Assembly: GCA_045430345.1 (NCBI GenBank)
Contig: JAILXT010000004.1
Coordinates: 62,001 to 126,000, forward strand
From: Agarilytica sp045430345
GTDB taxonomy: Bacteria > Pseudomonadota > Gammaproteobacteria > Pseudomonadales > Cellvibrionaceae
Direction: 5' to 3'
DNA: 64,000 nucleotides
Part shown: one piece after another, positions 56,152 to 64,000 of the stretch
How positions within the stretch are numbered: position 1 is the stretch's first letter
Layout of the letters: the number at the start of each line of letters is the position of its first letter
The notes under the pieces: model-generated
What the model saw: the letters and a program-made list of their open reading frames with translations, nothing else
Databases searched by the model: none
Told to the model about the DNA's origin: nothing
Made by a program: the position numbers and the translations under genes

Positions 56152-57714
56152 TTAATTTTTGAAATGATTCACAATCCCTTGCAGCTTATTAATTTGCTGG
56201 GTGAGCTTCTCGATACTGTCATGGGAATGAGCGGTACTTTTCTGTGTTTGCTCGGAGAGACTGTTGATGTTACAAATATTGCGGTTGATCTCTTCAGCGA
56301 CGGAGCCTTGTTCTTCCGCGGCGGTCGCGATCTGTAATACCATATTCGCTAACATATCTACTGCGCTATCAATGCTGTCGAGTGACTCCCCCATTAAGGA
56401 GGAGTGTTGTTCGTTGTCTTCCGCGACGAGTTTGCCTTGGTTCATTGCTTCCACGGCTTTATCTGCCGCACCTTGAAGCTTCTGTATCATGCCTTGAATT
56501 TCGTCAGTTGATGACTGAGTCTTACTCGCGAGGCTCCTCACTTCATCGGCTACGACGGCAAAGCCTCGTCCCTGTTCGCCTGCCCGAGCGGCTTCGATTG
56601 CCGCATTTAGGGCGAGTAAGTTGGTTTGTTCGGCGATATTACGAATCATCTCGACGACGCCACCAATGGCATCGGTTACATCTGCCAGGCTGGTAATCAC
56701 GTCTGCGGCTTCTTGCACGCAACCGGCCAATTGATTGGTGGTTGAGATGCCTTTCTCAACCACCGTTTTTCCTTGAGCGACTTGGTTTCGAGCATTGTCT
56801 GTCGCGTTGGCGGCTTCGGAAGCGTTGTGAGCGACTTCATTCACGGTGGCTGCCATTTCATTGATCGCGGTCGCCACCTGCTCTACTTCGGATCGCTGCC
56901 CGGCCATATCTCTTGCTGTGGACTCTGCTGTCACTGCGGTTTCGGATGATATGTTTTCGAGCTCTTTTGATGCGTCATTCAGGCGCCATATGACAGTCTC
57001 CAATCTTGATGTCAGCATATGCTGTGCAAGCTGGAGCTGCCCAAGCTCATCTTTCCTATTGGTGTAAGTCGCAAGGGCCACAGGGTCATCGATAATGTGT
57101 TTTGACTCTTCAGCTGCTTTTTTCCAAGGGCCGGCAATTAATACAGCGGATGTTCCACCTACTGCAGCGCCTATCGCCAGTCCTACGAGCGCGCCTACTA
57201 TTCCATTACCGATAAGTAAGTTCGGTATCACACAGGATAGGAGGCTTAATGTAATTGCGCCGATGATACGGCTTTGTAATGAAAGGGGGAGGCCGGGTAA
57301 TGATTTACCTTCGTTGATACGTTGGTAAACCTTCTCTGCATTTTGGACCTGTTCGTCAGAGGGTTTGACACGGACTGATTGATACCCAGCAACTTGCCCG
57401 TCCTCGATTAATGGGGTTACAAAGGCATCTACCCAGTAATGATCGCCGTTCTTACAGCGGTTCTTTACTATTCCCATCCAGGAGCCACCTGATTTAAGGC
57501 TATCCCACATCATTTTAAATGCGGGGCGAGGCATTTCAGGGTGACGAATGATGTTGTGAGGCTTCATTTCAAGCTCGTCGAGTGCAAAACCGGCGATATC
57601 GCAGAAGTCTTGATTGGCGTAGGTGATTTGTCCTGCAGCGTTCGTCGTAGAGACGATTCTGGAGTTTGCCGCCATTGGAATGTTTTTGTGCGTAACGGGT
57701 AGATTGGTTTTCAT
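56152..57714 (-). CDS. Aer-like PAS chemoreceptor
   Basis: 520 residues. An N-terminal PAS domain (about 18-115, with ITYANQDFCDIAGF) precedes a hydrophobic hairpin (about 160-200) and a cytoplasmic signalling domain with the hallmark IAEQTNLLALNAAIEAARAG near residue 375. PAS-containing Aer-type receptors sense redox or oxygen through a flavin and steer motility. No periplasmic domain is visible. No chemotaxis kinase genes are in this window. Confidence 0.9.
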   Translation of the reverse strand: MKTNLPVTHKNIPMAANSRIVSTTNAAGQITYANQDFCDIAGFALDELEMKPHNIIRHPEMPRPAFKMMWDSLKSGGSWMGIVKNRCKNGDHYWVDAFVTPLIEDGQVAGYQSVRVKPSDEQVQNAEKVYQRINEGKSLPGLPLSLQSRIIGAITLSLLSCVIPNLLIGNGIVGALVGLAIGAAVGGTSAVLIAGPWKKAAEESKHIIDDPVALATYTNRKDELGQLQLAQHMLTSRLETVIWRLNDASKELENISSETAVTAESTARDMAGQRSEVEQVATAINEMAATVNEVAHNASEAANATDNARNQVAQGKTVVEKGISTTNQLAGCVQEAADVITSLADVTDAIGGVVEMIRNIAEQTNLLALNAAIEAARAGEQGRGFAVVADEVRSLASKTQSSTDEIQGMIQKLQGAADKAVEAMNQGKLVAEDNEQHSSLMGESLDSIDSAVDMLANMVLQIATAAEEQGSVAEEINRNICNINSLSEQTQKSTAHSHDSIEKLTQQINKLQGIVNHFKN

Positions 57715-58078
57715 GAGTAAAATAAATCGGTATGTTTATATCAAAGTCTACTTAAAAAGGTAGACCGAAATAGCTAAATAGCAAAACGACGCGCCATATT
57801 CTGGCGCTTTTCAGACAATAGATAATCATGAAGTCACCTCAGTGCTTATCGGCGTCAACCGTAGATTACTTGAGGCAATTGATTACTTTGTTTATAGCAT
57901 GGCTATGGGCTTGGCGTGGGAAGATATGGAAATAATTATCTGAGTTTTCGTAATCTCGATACCCCGTTGAATCGAATATCTATGCTGACATCAATGATGT
58001 ATTGCGCTAGGTATTTTATCGTCCGAGAGGATATATCACCGATTATTTTATAAAGTCGTGATAAAAGGGCTTTATTCG
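57715..58078. other. gene-free region upstream of the chemoreceptor
   Basis: 364 bases. It should hold the chemoreceptor promoter. I see no gene. Confidence 0.4.
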
Positions 58079-58106
58079 TTGACAAGAATTAATGCGGGTG
58101 TAGAAT
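58079..58106 (+). promoter_or_regulatory. sigma70-type promoter of a candidate small RNA
   Basis: TTGACA (58079-58084), 16 bases, TAGAAT (58101-58106). The -35 box is perfect and the -10 box has one mismatch. Transcription would begin near 58113. Confidence 0.55.
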
Positions 58107-58112
58107 TCGAAA

Positions 58113-58271
58113 AAATTAAACGAGCAATAGTTCATTGGGAAAGGTAACCGTATATGAATAGATTAATCGGACAATTTCGCTAACGCCTTTCGAGTACTCA
58201 ATTCTTGGAAGGTGAAAATTTCATCTTCCATGTCAGAAAACCCTGGCTAGGAAATTAGTCGGGGTTTTTTT
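58113..58271 (+). ncRNA. candidate small RNA, about 160 nt
   Basis: Bounded by the promoter at 58079-58106 and a rho-independent terminator. The 3' half has a stem GGAAGGTGAAA (58207-58217) with TTTCATCTTCC (58219-58229), then the terminator stem. A nine-codon frame (58154-58183, MNRLIGQFR) with AAAGG nine bases upstream lies in the 5' half, so the transcript could instead encode a tiny peptide. No gene is joined to it. Confidence 0.45.
58238..58271 (+). terminator. rho-independent terminator of the candidate small RNA
   Basis: Stem AAACCCTGGCTA (58238-58249) with TAGTCGGGGTTT (58256-58267), including G-T pairs, followed by a run of T to 58271. Confidence 0.75.
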
Positions 58272-58581
58272 ATGTCTAGAAAAAATGGAATGTGTAGATG
58301 CTATAGCAGGAGGGGGGCTTATGTGTATAGGAATTGAGAAAAATAATAAACAAGAACAGTGGTTTTCCGGTAAAGATATATCATAAAAATTCGGTAATGG
58401 GGTGTTAGTTCAATCCAAAATATATCGAAATCAGTTGTTGTTTATTTGTATGTATTGATAGTTTCGATATTGGGGGGTATGCACGCCTTGCCAAATTTGT
58501 TTTCTATACTCCGTCACTTGCGAGTGCATTATGTGGGGAGATATAGTTTTTATATGTTCAATAACAATTAAGGAGAGCCGT

Positions 58582-58857
58582 ATGGCAAAACGGCAAGATC
58601 GCCGAAACTTACATGCCTGCCACCCCATTATGCGTAAAGGTGGCGTACATGAAAAATCCAAAAGCGCAAAACGAGCAGCGGCTAAGCACGAAACTCGTCG
58701 TAAGACGACTGAGTGGCTTAGCCGTTCTTTTTTCTGGTTGAGGTTTCAGGCGTTGTTGAGGGGGGGGGTACTGCTTGTACCCCATAGCCACGAATGTCAT
58801 GTGGTCTCTATAGTTTTGAGAACAACTTTCCCATCCAGTACAAAAAAACCGCATTGA
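58582..58857 (+). CDS. small basic protein with a hairpin in its 3' coding part
   Basis: Up to 91 residues. The first ~50 are Lys/Arg/His-rich (MAKRQDRRNLHACHPIM, then RKGGVHEKSKSAKRAAAK). A strong AAGGAG seven bases before the ATG at 58582 favours this start over an upstream one at 58531. After residue 60 the frame runs through a poly-G tract and a perfect hairpin GGGGTAC-tgctt-GTACCCC (58765-58783), then overlaps the convergent gene below by 50 bases. The real product may end near the hairpin. Family not recognised with certainty. Confidence 0.55.
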   Translation: MAKRQDRRNLHACHPIMRKGGVHEKSKSAKRAAAKHETRRKTTEWLSRSFFWLRFQALLRGGVLLVPHSHECHVVSIVLRTTFPSSTKKPH

Positions 58858-59086
58858 GTAATGTGGCAGCTGAATAAGTTATATATACCACGGTGTTGTA
58901 ATAGCCTGTTCCCTCAAGGGATGCGTAATGTTGCGCTAATAGTGATAACGGAATGCTCCACGGTGCGCCAAGTATGAGTACTATGAATGTCTCTCCAAAA
59001 AAACCAAATACGGTGATCAGTATCCCGCAAACCACAAGGTACCCTAGGGCCAAGTTCAGCCCAGTTTTGGACCAATTGCCATTCAT
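58808..59086 (-). CDS. small membrane protein
   Basis: 92 residues with about two to three hydrophobic segments (12-35, 38-52 and 64-86). It looks like an integral inner-membrane protein of unknown function. The ATG has no clear ribosome-binding site. Its 3' end lies antisense to the end of the small basic protein. Confidence 0.55.
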   Translation of the reverse strand: MNGNWSKTGLNLALGYLVVCGILITVFGFFGETFIVLILGAPWSIPLSLLAQHYASLEGTGYYNTVVYITYSAATLLNAVFLYWMGKLFSKL

Positions 59087-59208
59087 TTTAATGATGTCTC
59101 ATTTGTGTGTTCTTATCGCTAGCGATGTGTAGGGTTTTAGGGGGCTACACGTTTTCGTTCGGAATAAGGTATATTTTGAAAACGCATAACCACCCTTAAT
59201 CTAATCTG

Positions 59209-59982
59209 TTAGTCTACGCCTGGGCAGTCGGGAGAAAACCAAAAATCATCACTTGCTGCAGTCCATTCGTCGCCACACACACCCAGTTGTTTCCCTTCGC
59301 GGTCAGCACAGGCATCGTGATTTAAACAGTCTTGAGAATACTGAGGGTCACCGAACCAGATGCATCCAGCGCCACATCGGCCGGCACACCAGCCGTGCCC
59401 ACCGACTTTGTAGCTGCGTTGTTTTTTATTGCTACCCACATCCCATTTTGCGGTACGTGACTTCCCGTAATAGCGGCATAAGTCTGTCCATCCGGCAGTT
59501 GCCACGGGCTTTTTGATCAAAAGGTTTAGGCTCGTGTTTTCGGGTAGCATTGTCATGTATTCCGTCATTTTAAATAGATAGCCCACGCCTTCCATCGCTC
59601 TGGGATTGTCTTTGAGTTTTCGTTTAAATTTGGCCGACTTTATTTGAAAGCCAGTCAATATATCTTTGAATAGAATTTTATTGGATTTGTTCGCGGCTAA
59701 CGCGAGGCCGCTTTGTGCTGATTCGCCTGTGATGGATACGGTACCATCTATAGTGTTGATTTCACCAGAAATTACGGCATCGCCTGAGCTGTAACGTACG
59801 GTGGTGAGATCTTTATAGGGCATATCTACTTCGAATTTAACCTTGCTGCCTGTGCTGAGCGTTAAAGTACCGCTTATATAACTGCCGCCGTCTTGAACCT
59901 TTAGCCGTGTTTTTCCCGCGAATGCGAATGCGGCATTGATCATTAGGAATGAGAAAAAAATAGTTTTCCACACATTATTCAT
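59209..59982 (-). CDS. secreted protein with phospholipase-A2-like C-terminus
   Basis: 257 residues with a signal peptide (to about residue 22). Residues 25-130 are strand-rich and unknown. The Cys-rich end (about 165-257) contains CAGRCGAGC and DCLNHDACAD, which matches the PLA2-type CxxxHDxC active site, with further Cys for disulphides. It could hydrolyse phospholipids or be a non-enzymatic relative. It lies beside a secreted protease and a lipase. Confidence 0.6.
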   Translation of the reverse strand: MNNVWKTIFFSFLMINAAFAFAGKTRLKVQDGGSYISGTLTLSTGSKVKFEVDMPYKDLTTVRYSSGDAVISGEINTIDGTVSITGESAQSGLALAANKSNKILFKDILTGFQIKSAKFKRKLKDNPRAMEGVGYLFKMTEYMTMLPENTSLNLLIKKPVATAGWTDLCRYYGKSRTAKWDVGSNKKQRSYKVGGHGWCAGRCGAGCIWFGDPQYSQDCLNHDACADREGKQLGVCGDEWTAASDDFWFSPDCPGVD

Positions 59983-60020
59983 TTTTAGTTTACCTTTTAT
60001 TATTTTTGGATAAAGTTGGG

Positions 60021-60050
60021 ACTTCTACTTCTACTTCTACTTCTACTTCT
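60021..60050. repeat. ACTTCT hexamer, five tandem copies
   Basis: Five perfect copies upstream of the PLA2-like gene and downstream of the subtilase gene. Its length suits slippage. Confidence 0.85.
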
Positions 60051-60185
60051 TACTGAAAAATTAACATTTTTTCGTGTTATAGATTCGTGCCGTACCATCT
60101 ATTATTTTTGATAAAGGTACGGCGATTCGCGTTGTATTTTGGATTCGATGATCCTGTTAGCGGGTGGGTGTGTGAGTTGAATCCG

Positions 60186-61943
60186 TTAGAAGTTAACTGG
60201 GACTTCTTCGGAGCATACGTTAGATTTCTTTTCACATACCTGATAGCGGTATTGTGCGTTGGGTGTGGTCCCCAGTTTATCTCGCGCTTTTCCGTCGTTT
60301 TTTGTGCGCTTAAGAAGTGTGCCATCGCGATAGAGATCAATTTTGTTTGTGGTAGCGCTGTCCCACGTGAGTTTTGCGATTGCCTGACCTTTTTTCCACT
60401 TTGGCACTACGGAAAAACTGATCGTATTTTCGGGCGGCGGGGGCGTGCTCTCGGTGAATTCTCCTTGCAACGTAACGCCGCTATATTCGGCATAAGCTTT
60501 GACCATTACATAGTAAGGTCCGTCTAATGTGTCTGTAATTTCACAGAGTTCATCGTTACCTGAATTGTATGAGCGACAGTCGTAATCCAGTGTTGAGGGC
60601 GCTGTGGCATGTTTGATGTAAAGGTCGGCGTCGCCATTCCCATTACTCAATGAAACCAAAAGGCTACTGCCCGTAGGAGCCTCTATGGAAAAGTATTGTT
60701 CGTCACCTTCGGAGGCACTGAGATTATTAACGGCTACGCCATTGTTTAGTGGAGTGATAAGTACGGGGGGAGGGCCGCTTGGGCCGTCGTTTCCATCGCA
60801 GCCCAGCGTTAAAGCGTCAAACGCGGCGTGTGCTTGAACCAGTCCGTAACCTGTATGTGGATCCCAGCCTGGCGTAGATAAATCTTCAGCACTGGCGTTG
60901 AGAGCTTGCCTAATGTGTTGCGCGCTGCACTCAGGGTAGTGATTCCATATTAGTGTGGCGACGCCAGCGGCATGAGGTGCCGCCATGGAGGTGCCGGATT
61001 GCATTTCGTATGTGTTTCCCGGCATGGTCGATAATATATCGACGCCAGGTGCGGCGAGCTCTACTTGCTGGTTGTGTTGAGAAAAAGCGGCGACGGTTTT
61101 ACTGCTGTCAATCGCTGCGACTGATACAACCGAATCATATGAGGCGGGATAAAATAAATTACTGCTGCCATCGTTGCCCGCGGCGGCAAAAGATAATATG
61201 CCATTACTATACGCCGCGGCGAAAGCGTCACGCTCTAGCTGGCTCGGGGTGCTGCCGCCTAGGCTGAGGTTGATGACATTGGCGCCGGACGCGACGCATT
61301 GGTCTATTGCCGCGACGAGATCGGAGCCGTATGCCCATTGTGCGTCGTTATCGAAGACTTTGACCACATGGATGCCCAAGTTCCCTTCGTCGTTGATACC
61401 GGCAATTCCAAGATCATTTCCGCCGACGGCCGCAATAATTCCCGCAACATGCGTGCCGTGCATTTGACCGTCTTCGTACCAATTGCCAGAGTCAAAGGTA
61501 TCAAACCCGTCATCCCCTGTTATTCCAGTATTAATCAGATCTTCGTGGTGAATATCGTAACCAGAATCTATTATGCAAATTTTGATATTGCTGACAGAGG
61601 CTTCAGCGAGACTGACCGCTTGGGTGAGGTTGACCCCATAAGGAATTGTTTCAGCGAGTAAATAACGTTTCGGATCTTTTTCGATCGATAGGATGTTTGG
61701 ATTTAGCCTGAGTTCTTTTAGTTGTTGAGTGTCCAGTTCTGCAGCCAGAATTTTACGTTTATTGAGGCGCCTCTTCGTTTTGATTCTTTTCCGGGTAAAG
61801 TCTGATTGCGCTTGTTCGTACTGTGCTTCTTTAAATTTAACGATATAGCGTTCTGCGTCGGGCGATGCGTGTAAGGGTAAAGCCGGCGCGATGATGGAAA
61901 GGGGTATTAGGAGGTAGGCGAAAGCCCATGGGATATTTTTCAT
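60186..61943 (-). CDS. secreted subtilisin-like protease (S8) with PPC domain
   Basis: 585 residues. Signal peptide to about 25, inhibitor-like propeptide about 28-105 (ERYIVKFKEAQ), catalytic domain about 115-380 with Asp in IIDSGYD, His in HGTHVAG and Ser in SGTSMAAPHAAG. A PPC domain (about 410-495, ending VMVKAYAEYSGVTLQGEF) and a fibronectin-III-like tail follow. The frame is open 25 codons further up to 62018; I choose the ATG at 61943 because a normal signal peptide starts there. Extracellular protein degradation is the expected role. Confidence 0.88.
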   Translation of the reverse strand: MKNIPWAFAYLLIPLSIIAPALPLHASPDAERYIVKFKEAQYEQAQSDFTRKRIKTKRRLNKRKILAAELDTQQLKELRLNPNILSIEKDPKRYLLAETIPYGVNLTQAVSLAEASVSNIKICIIDSGYDIHHEDLINTGITGDDGFDTFDSGNWYEDGQMHGTHVAGIIAAVGGNDLGIAGINDEGNLGIHVVKVFDNDAQWAYGSDLVAAIDQCVASGANVINLSLGGSTPSQLERDAFAAAYSNGILSFAAAGNDGSSNLFYPASYDSVVSVAAIDSSKTVAAFSQHNQQVELAAPGVDILSTMPGNTYEMQSGTSMAAPHAAGVATLIWNHYPECSAQHIRQALNASAEDLSTPGWDPHTGYGLVQAHAAFDALTLGCDGNDGPSGPPPVLITPLNNGVAVNNLSASEGDEQYFSIEAPTGSSLLVSLSNGNGDADLYIKHATAPSTLDYDCRSYNSGNDELCEITDTLDGPYYVMVKAYAEYSGVTLQGEFTESTPPPPENTISFSVVPKWKKGQAIAKLTWDSATTNKIDLYRDGTLLKRTKNDGKARDKLGTTPNAQYRYQVCEKKSNVCSEEVPVNF

Positions 61944-62268
61944 GTTAGCCACTCTATTTTTATATTTATGAGTACTACATTTACTGGTCAATCGAATTGA
62001 TCGAATCTGACCGTGCATGAACAGTATCGGTTTTAAATCACAGAAAACAGCAACAAATTACGCAATACATGACCTTTTTATGGAAAATGTCTGGCTTGTC
62101 ACACTTTAAGTCAAACGTTTGTTTTAATTCTTGACCCGGGTTTGCCGTTGTGATTAACCCGCCTTTTGGGTGCCAGTTAGCTGCATGGAAACCCAAAGCT
62201 AGCCCAGCGGGGGGGGGGGAGGGGCTTGAGTGGCGAGGCGCTCGTGTTTTTTTGAGGGGAGGGGGAGC

Positions 62269-63000
62269 TTAGTCTTTTCGGCTAAATGTGCCCGATTTTA
62301 GATAGTGTATAACTTGGTGGGTAACAGCCTTGTTGTTCATCATGAAGGTGTGGGTGACAGGGAGCGTGATGTGGTCATTCATTCCATCGACTTTTGTGTT
62401 CGCAACGGATACTTTTCCATCGTCCTTGCCTGGAATTAGTTGTGAAAGTATTAGATTGAGACTGCGACTGCCGGCGATGATGCCTAGCTCAAAATTAACG
62501 GGGCCAAGCGTGTTTGGTACGCTTGTTTTCCCTGTTCCCAGTTGTAGGCCTGCTTTGCCGTTGATAAAAGAAAACCCCGGAAAGTTATTGAGTTTATCTA
62601 CGACCTCACTGCCTTGGTTTGGTGGGCCTAACATGACTGTTTTCCCCAAGTTGTTTATATGATGTTGAGACATGTACTGTCGAAGCAAAATGCCCCCCAT
62701 CGAGTGAGTGACAAAGTGTATCTTTTCTGGCGTATTACATTTTTCAATTGCGGGGGGAATGACTGATTTTGCAAGTTTCTCGATGATGTGTTGTTTCGAG
62801 TTGTAGCCAATGTTTTGTACTGCGTAGCCCTCTTTTTTTAATGCTTTTTCAAGGGGATTCATTGATGAGCTTGAACGAGCTAGTCCATGCAGTAATATCA
62901 CACACTCATCAGGTTTTATTGTCTGTGCGGCACTAGGACCGGTTATCAATAGGCTGACAAGAAAGAGTGTAATGGTTAACGTGTGATATTTATTTGCCAT
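62269..63000 (-). CDS. secreted lipase-like alpha/beta hydrolase
   Basis: 243 residues. Signal peptide to about residue 25 (ending SAAQ). VILLHGLARSSSSM gives the oxyanion site, FVTHSMGGILLR the nucleophile, and the late His is probably in TLPVTHTFMM. The closest pattern is triacylglycerol-lipase/esterase family with a GHSMGG-type box. An 11-G run at 62209-62219 lies shortly after the stop codon. Adjacent genes also encode secreted hydrolases. Confidence 0.8.
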   Translation of the reverse strand: MANKYHTLTITLFLVSLLITGPSAAQTIKPDECVILLHGLARSSSSMNPLEKALKKEGYAVQNIGYNSKQHIIEKLAKSVIPPAIEKCNTPEKIHFVTHSMGGILLRQYMSQHHINNLGKTVMLGPPNQGSEVVDKLNNFPGFSFINGKAGLQLGTGKTSVPNTLGPVNFELGIIAGSRSLNLILSQLIPGKDDGKVSVANTKVDGMNDHITLPVTHTFMMNNKAVTHQVIHYLKSGTFSRKD

Positions 63001-63051
63001 AGGAGGAAATAAATCGTGCGGGAGTTAAAGTGTGGTTTTGCTTGCTGAAAA

Positions 63052-63128
63052 TGGTGGGCCTTCACAGACTTGAACTGTGGACCTACCGATTATGAGTCGG
63101 GTGCTCTAACCAACTGAGCTAAAGGCCC
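63052..63128 (-). tRNA. tRNA with CAT anticodon, probably Ile2 (lysidine)
   Basis: 77 nt including an encoded CCA. On the minus strand it starts GGGCCTTTAGCTCAGTTGG, has the anticodon loop CTCATAA and T-arm GTTCAAGTC. The CAT anticodon allows Met or Ile2. The acceptor arm (GGGCC) and its place beside rpoD, as ileX in E. coli, favour Ile2. Elongator Met is the alternative. Confidence 0.9.
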
Positions 63129-63230
63129 ATTTTCATGCTAGCGGGTAACGTTTCCTTGTTGGTTTACTTTTATCCTTAGTACTGCTTAAAGTTTAAAAGC
63201 AGCGGCGCGATTATAGTGCGCCGCATTTAC

Positions 63231-63260
63231 AAAAACCAGTGTTGGTGTTTACTGGTTTTT
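63231..63260 (-). terminator. terminator of rpoD
   Basis: Perfect 10-bp stem AAAAACCAGT (63231-63240) and ACTGGTTTTT (63251-63260), A-tract on one side and T-tract on the other, so it can work in both directions. Confidence 0.75.
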
Positions 63261-63281
63261 GGCGCTTATTGGGTACGCATG

Positions 63282-64000
63282 CTACGGAGTATTTGTGCCA
63301 TCGTCGATAAAACCACGGAGGTGGTCTGAACGTGAAGGGTGGCGCAGTTTACGTAATGCTTTCGCTTCGATTTGACGAATACGCTCACGTGTTACGTCAA
63401 ATTGTTTGCCCACCTCTTCCAACGTATGGTCTGTGTTCATGTCGATACCGAAGCGCATACGAAGTACTTTCGCTTCACGAGCGGTTAGGCCGGCGAGTAC
63501 GGAGCGGGTTGATTCCTGTAAGCCTTGAGATGTTGCTGACTCGACCGGAGAAGTGATCGCAACGTCTTCAATGAAATCGCCAAGGTGCGAATCTTCGTCA
63601 TCGCCAATTGGCGTTTCCATTGAGATTGGCTCTTTCGCGATTTTAAGGACTTTTCGAATTTTATCTTCAGGCATTTCCATGCGTTCGCCAAGCTCTTCGG
63701 GTGTGGGTTCGCGTCCCATTTCTTGAAGCATTTGGCGAGAGATACGATTGAGTTTATTGATCGTCTCAATCATATGAACTGGAATACGAATGGTTCTGGC
63801 TTGGTCGGCAATTGAGCGTGTAATCGCCTGACGAATCCACCATGTCGCATAGGTAGAAAACTTATAACCGCGACGGTATTCAAATTTATCAACGGCTTTC
63901 ATTAGGCCGATGTTACCTTCTTGAATGAGATCCAAGAACTGTAATCCACGGTTGGTGTACTTTTTAGCAATCGAGATAACCAAACGTAAGTTGGCTTCTA
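63282..64000 (-). CDS. rpoD: primary sigma factor RpoD, C-terminal part (runs off the window)
   Basis: The last ~239 residues of sigma70, continuing beyond the window. Region 2 (FLDLIQEGNIGLMKAVDKFEY and YATWWIRQAITRSI) recognises the -10 box. Region 3 begins at IRIPVHMIETINKL. Region 4 (TLEEVGKQFDVTRERIRQIE) reads the -35 box. The gene is intact as far as seen. The tRNA lies downstream, separated by a terminator. Confidence 0.97.
   Translation of the reverse strand, partial: EANLRLVISIAKKYTNRGLQFLDLIQEGNIGLMKAVDKFEYRRGYKFSTYATWWIRQAITRSIADQARTIRIPVHMIETINKLNRISRQMLQEMGREPTPEELGERMEMPEDKIRKVLKIAKEPISMETPIGDDEDSHLGDFIEDVAITSPVESATSQGLQESTRSVLAGLTAREAKVLRMRFGIDMNTDHTLEEVGKQFDVTRERIRQIEAKALRKLRHPSRSDHLRGFIDDGTNTP

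Noticed and set aside
62209..62219. 11-base G run as a phase-variable switch
   Set aside because: It lies after a stop codon and outside any evident promoter, so no effect can be argued.
1..64000. CRISPR arrays, insertion sequences, prophage genes, rRNA
   Set aside because: No regular spaced repeats, transposases, integrases, phage structural genes or rRNA sequence were seen.

Overview
The window reads as chromosome of a Gram-negative, probably marine gammaproteobacterium. The Rnf (rsx) operon beside metG and apbC, an exonuclease I, an Ile2-type tRNA(CAT) next to rpoD, outer-membrane lipoproteins, and secreted multi-domain hydrolases with Pro-Thr linkers together suggest a Cellvibrionales-like lineage. 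That placement is inference from gene content; no taxonomic marker was compared.

Layout. 1-6.3 kb: two tandem duplicated two-headed PHB-depolymerase/CE1-type esterases, each behind the same ~120-bp leader. 6.4-8.7 kb: two lipoproteins and an outer-membrane beta-barrel. 9.2-15.0 kb: a spermidine-synthase-fold methyltransferase, a decayed region, a fatty-acid desaturase, a YcaQ/AlkX DNA glycosylase and a DUF2157/GDYXXLXY membrane pair. 15.1-25.1 kb: rnfABCDGE and metG (minus strand), divergent from apbC and dcd. 25.5-27.4 kb: a CsgG-like lipoprotein. 27.6-40.4 kb: an eleven-gene, tightly packed minus-strand operon for phosphonate biosynthesis. 40.9-53.5 kb: a TauE/SafE permease, a Ser/Thr kinase plus FHA-EAL pair, carbonic anhydrase, sbcB, pyrB, a REC-GGDEF-REC regulator, an acyltransferase and DinG. 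54.3-63.0 kb: a third esterase, an Aer-like chemoreceptor, a candidate small RNA, small proteins, a PLA2-like protein, a subtilase and a lipase. The window ends in tRNA(CAT) and the 3' part of rpoD.

The most interesting system is the phosphonate operon. PEP mutase (fused to a cytidylyltransferase, as in Fom1), phosphonopyruvate decarboxylase and an iron-type alcohol dehydrogenase would make 2-hydroxyethylphosphonate. A tandem HTH-cupin enzyme with a His-Gln-His iron triad (H144, Q148, H186), as described for methylphosphonate synthase, would turn it into methylphosphonate, or hydroxymethylphosphonate if it is a HEPD. A second, LicC/PntC-like cytidylyltransferase, a CDP-alcohol phosphotransferase, a UbiA-type prenyltransferase, an ICMT/PEMT-like methyltransferase, a phosphohistidine dikinase-like protein and a YghO-like acyltransferase lie in the same transcription unit. 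This suggests the phosphonate is CMP-activated and placed on a lipid or other membrane carrier. The enzymology of the first steps is well supported; the final product is inference.

Other signals: a probable ~160-nt small RNA with promoter and terminator at 58.1 kb, a small basic protein with a hairpin inside its reading frame at 58.6 kb, ten perfect copies of a GGGAAAC heptamer before sbcB, and a 38-bp palindrome upstream of the third esterase.
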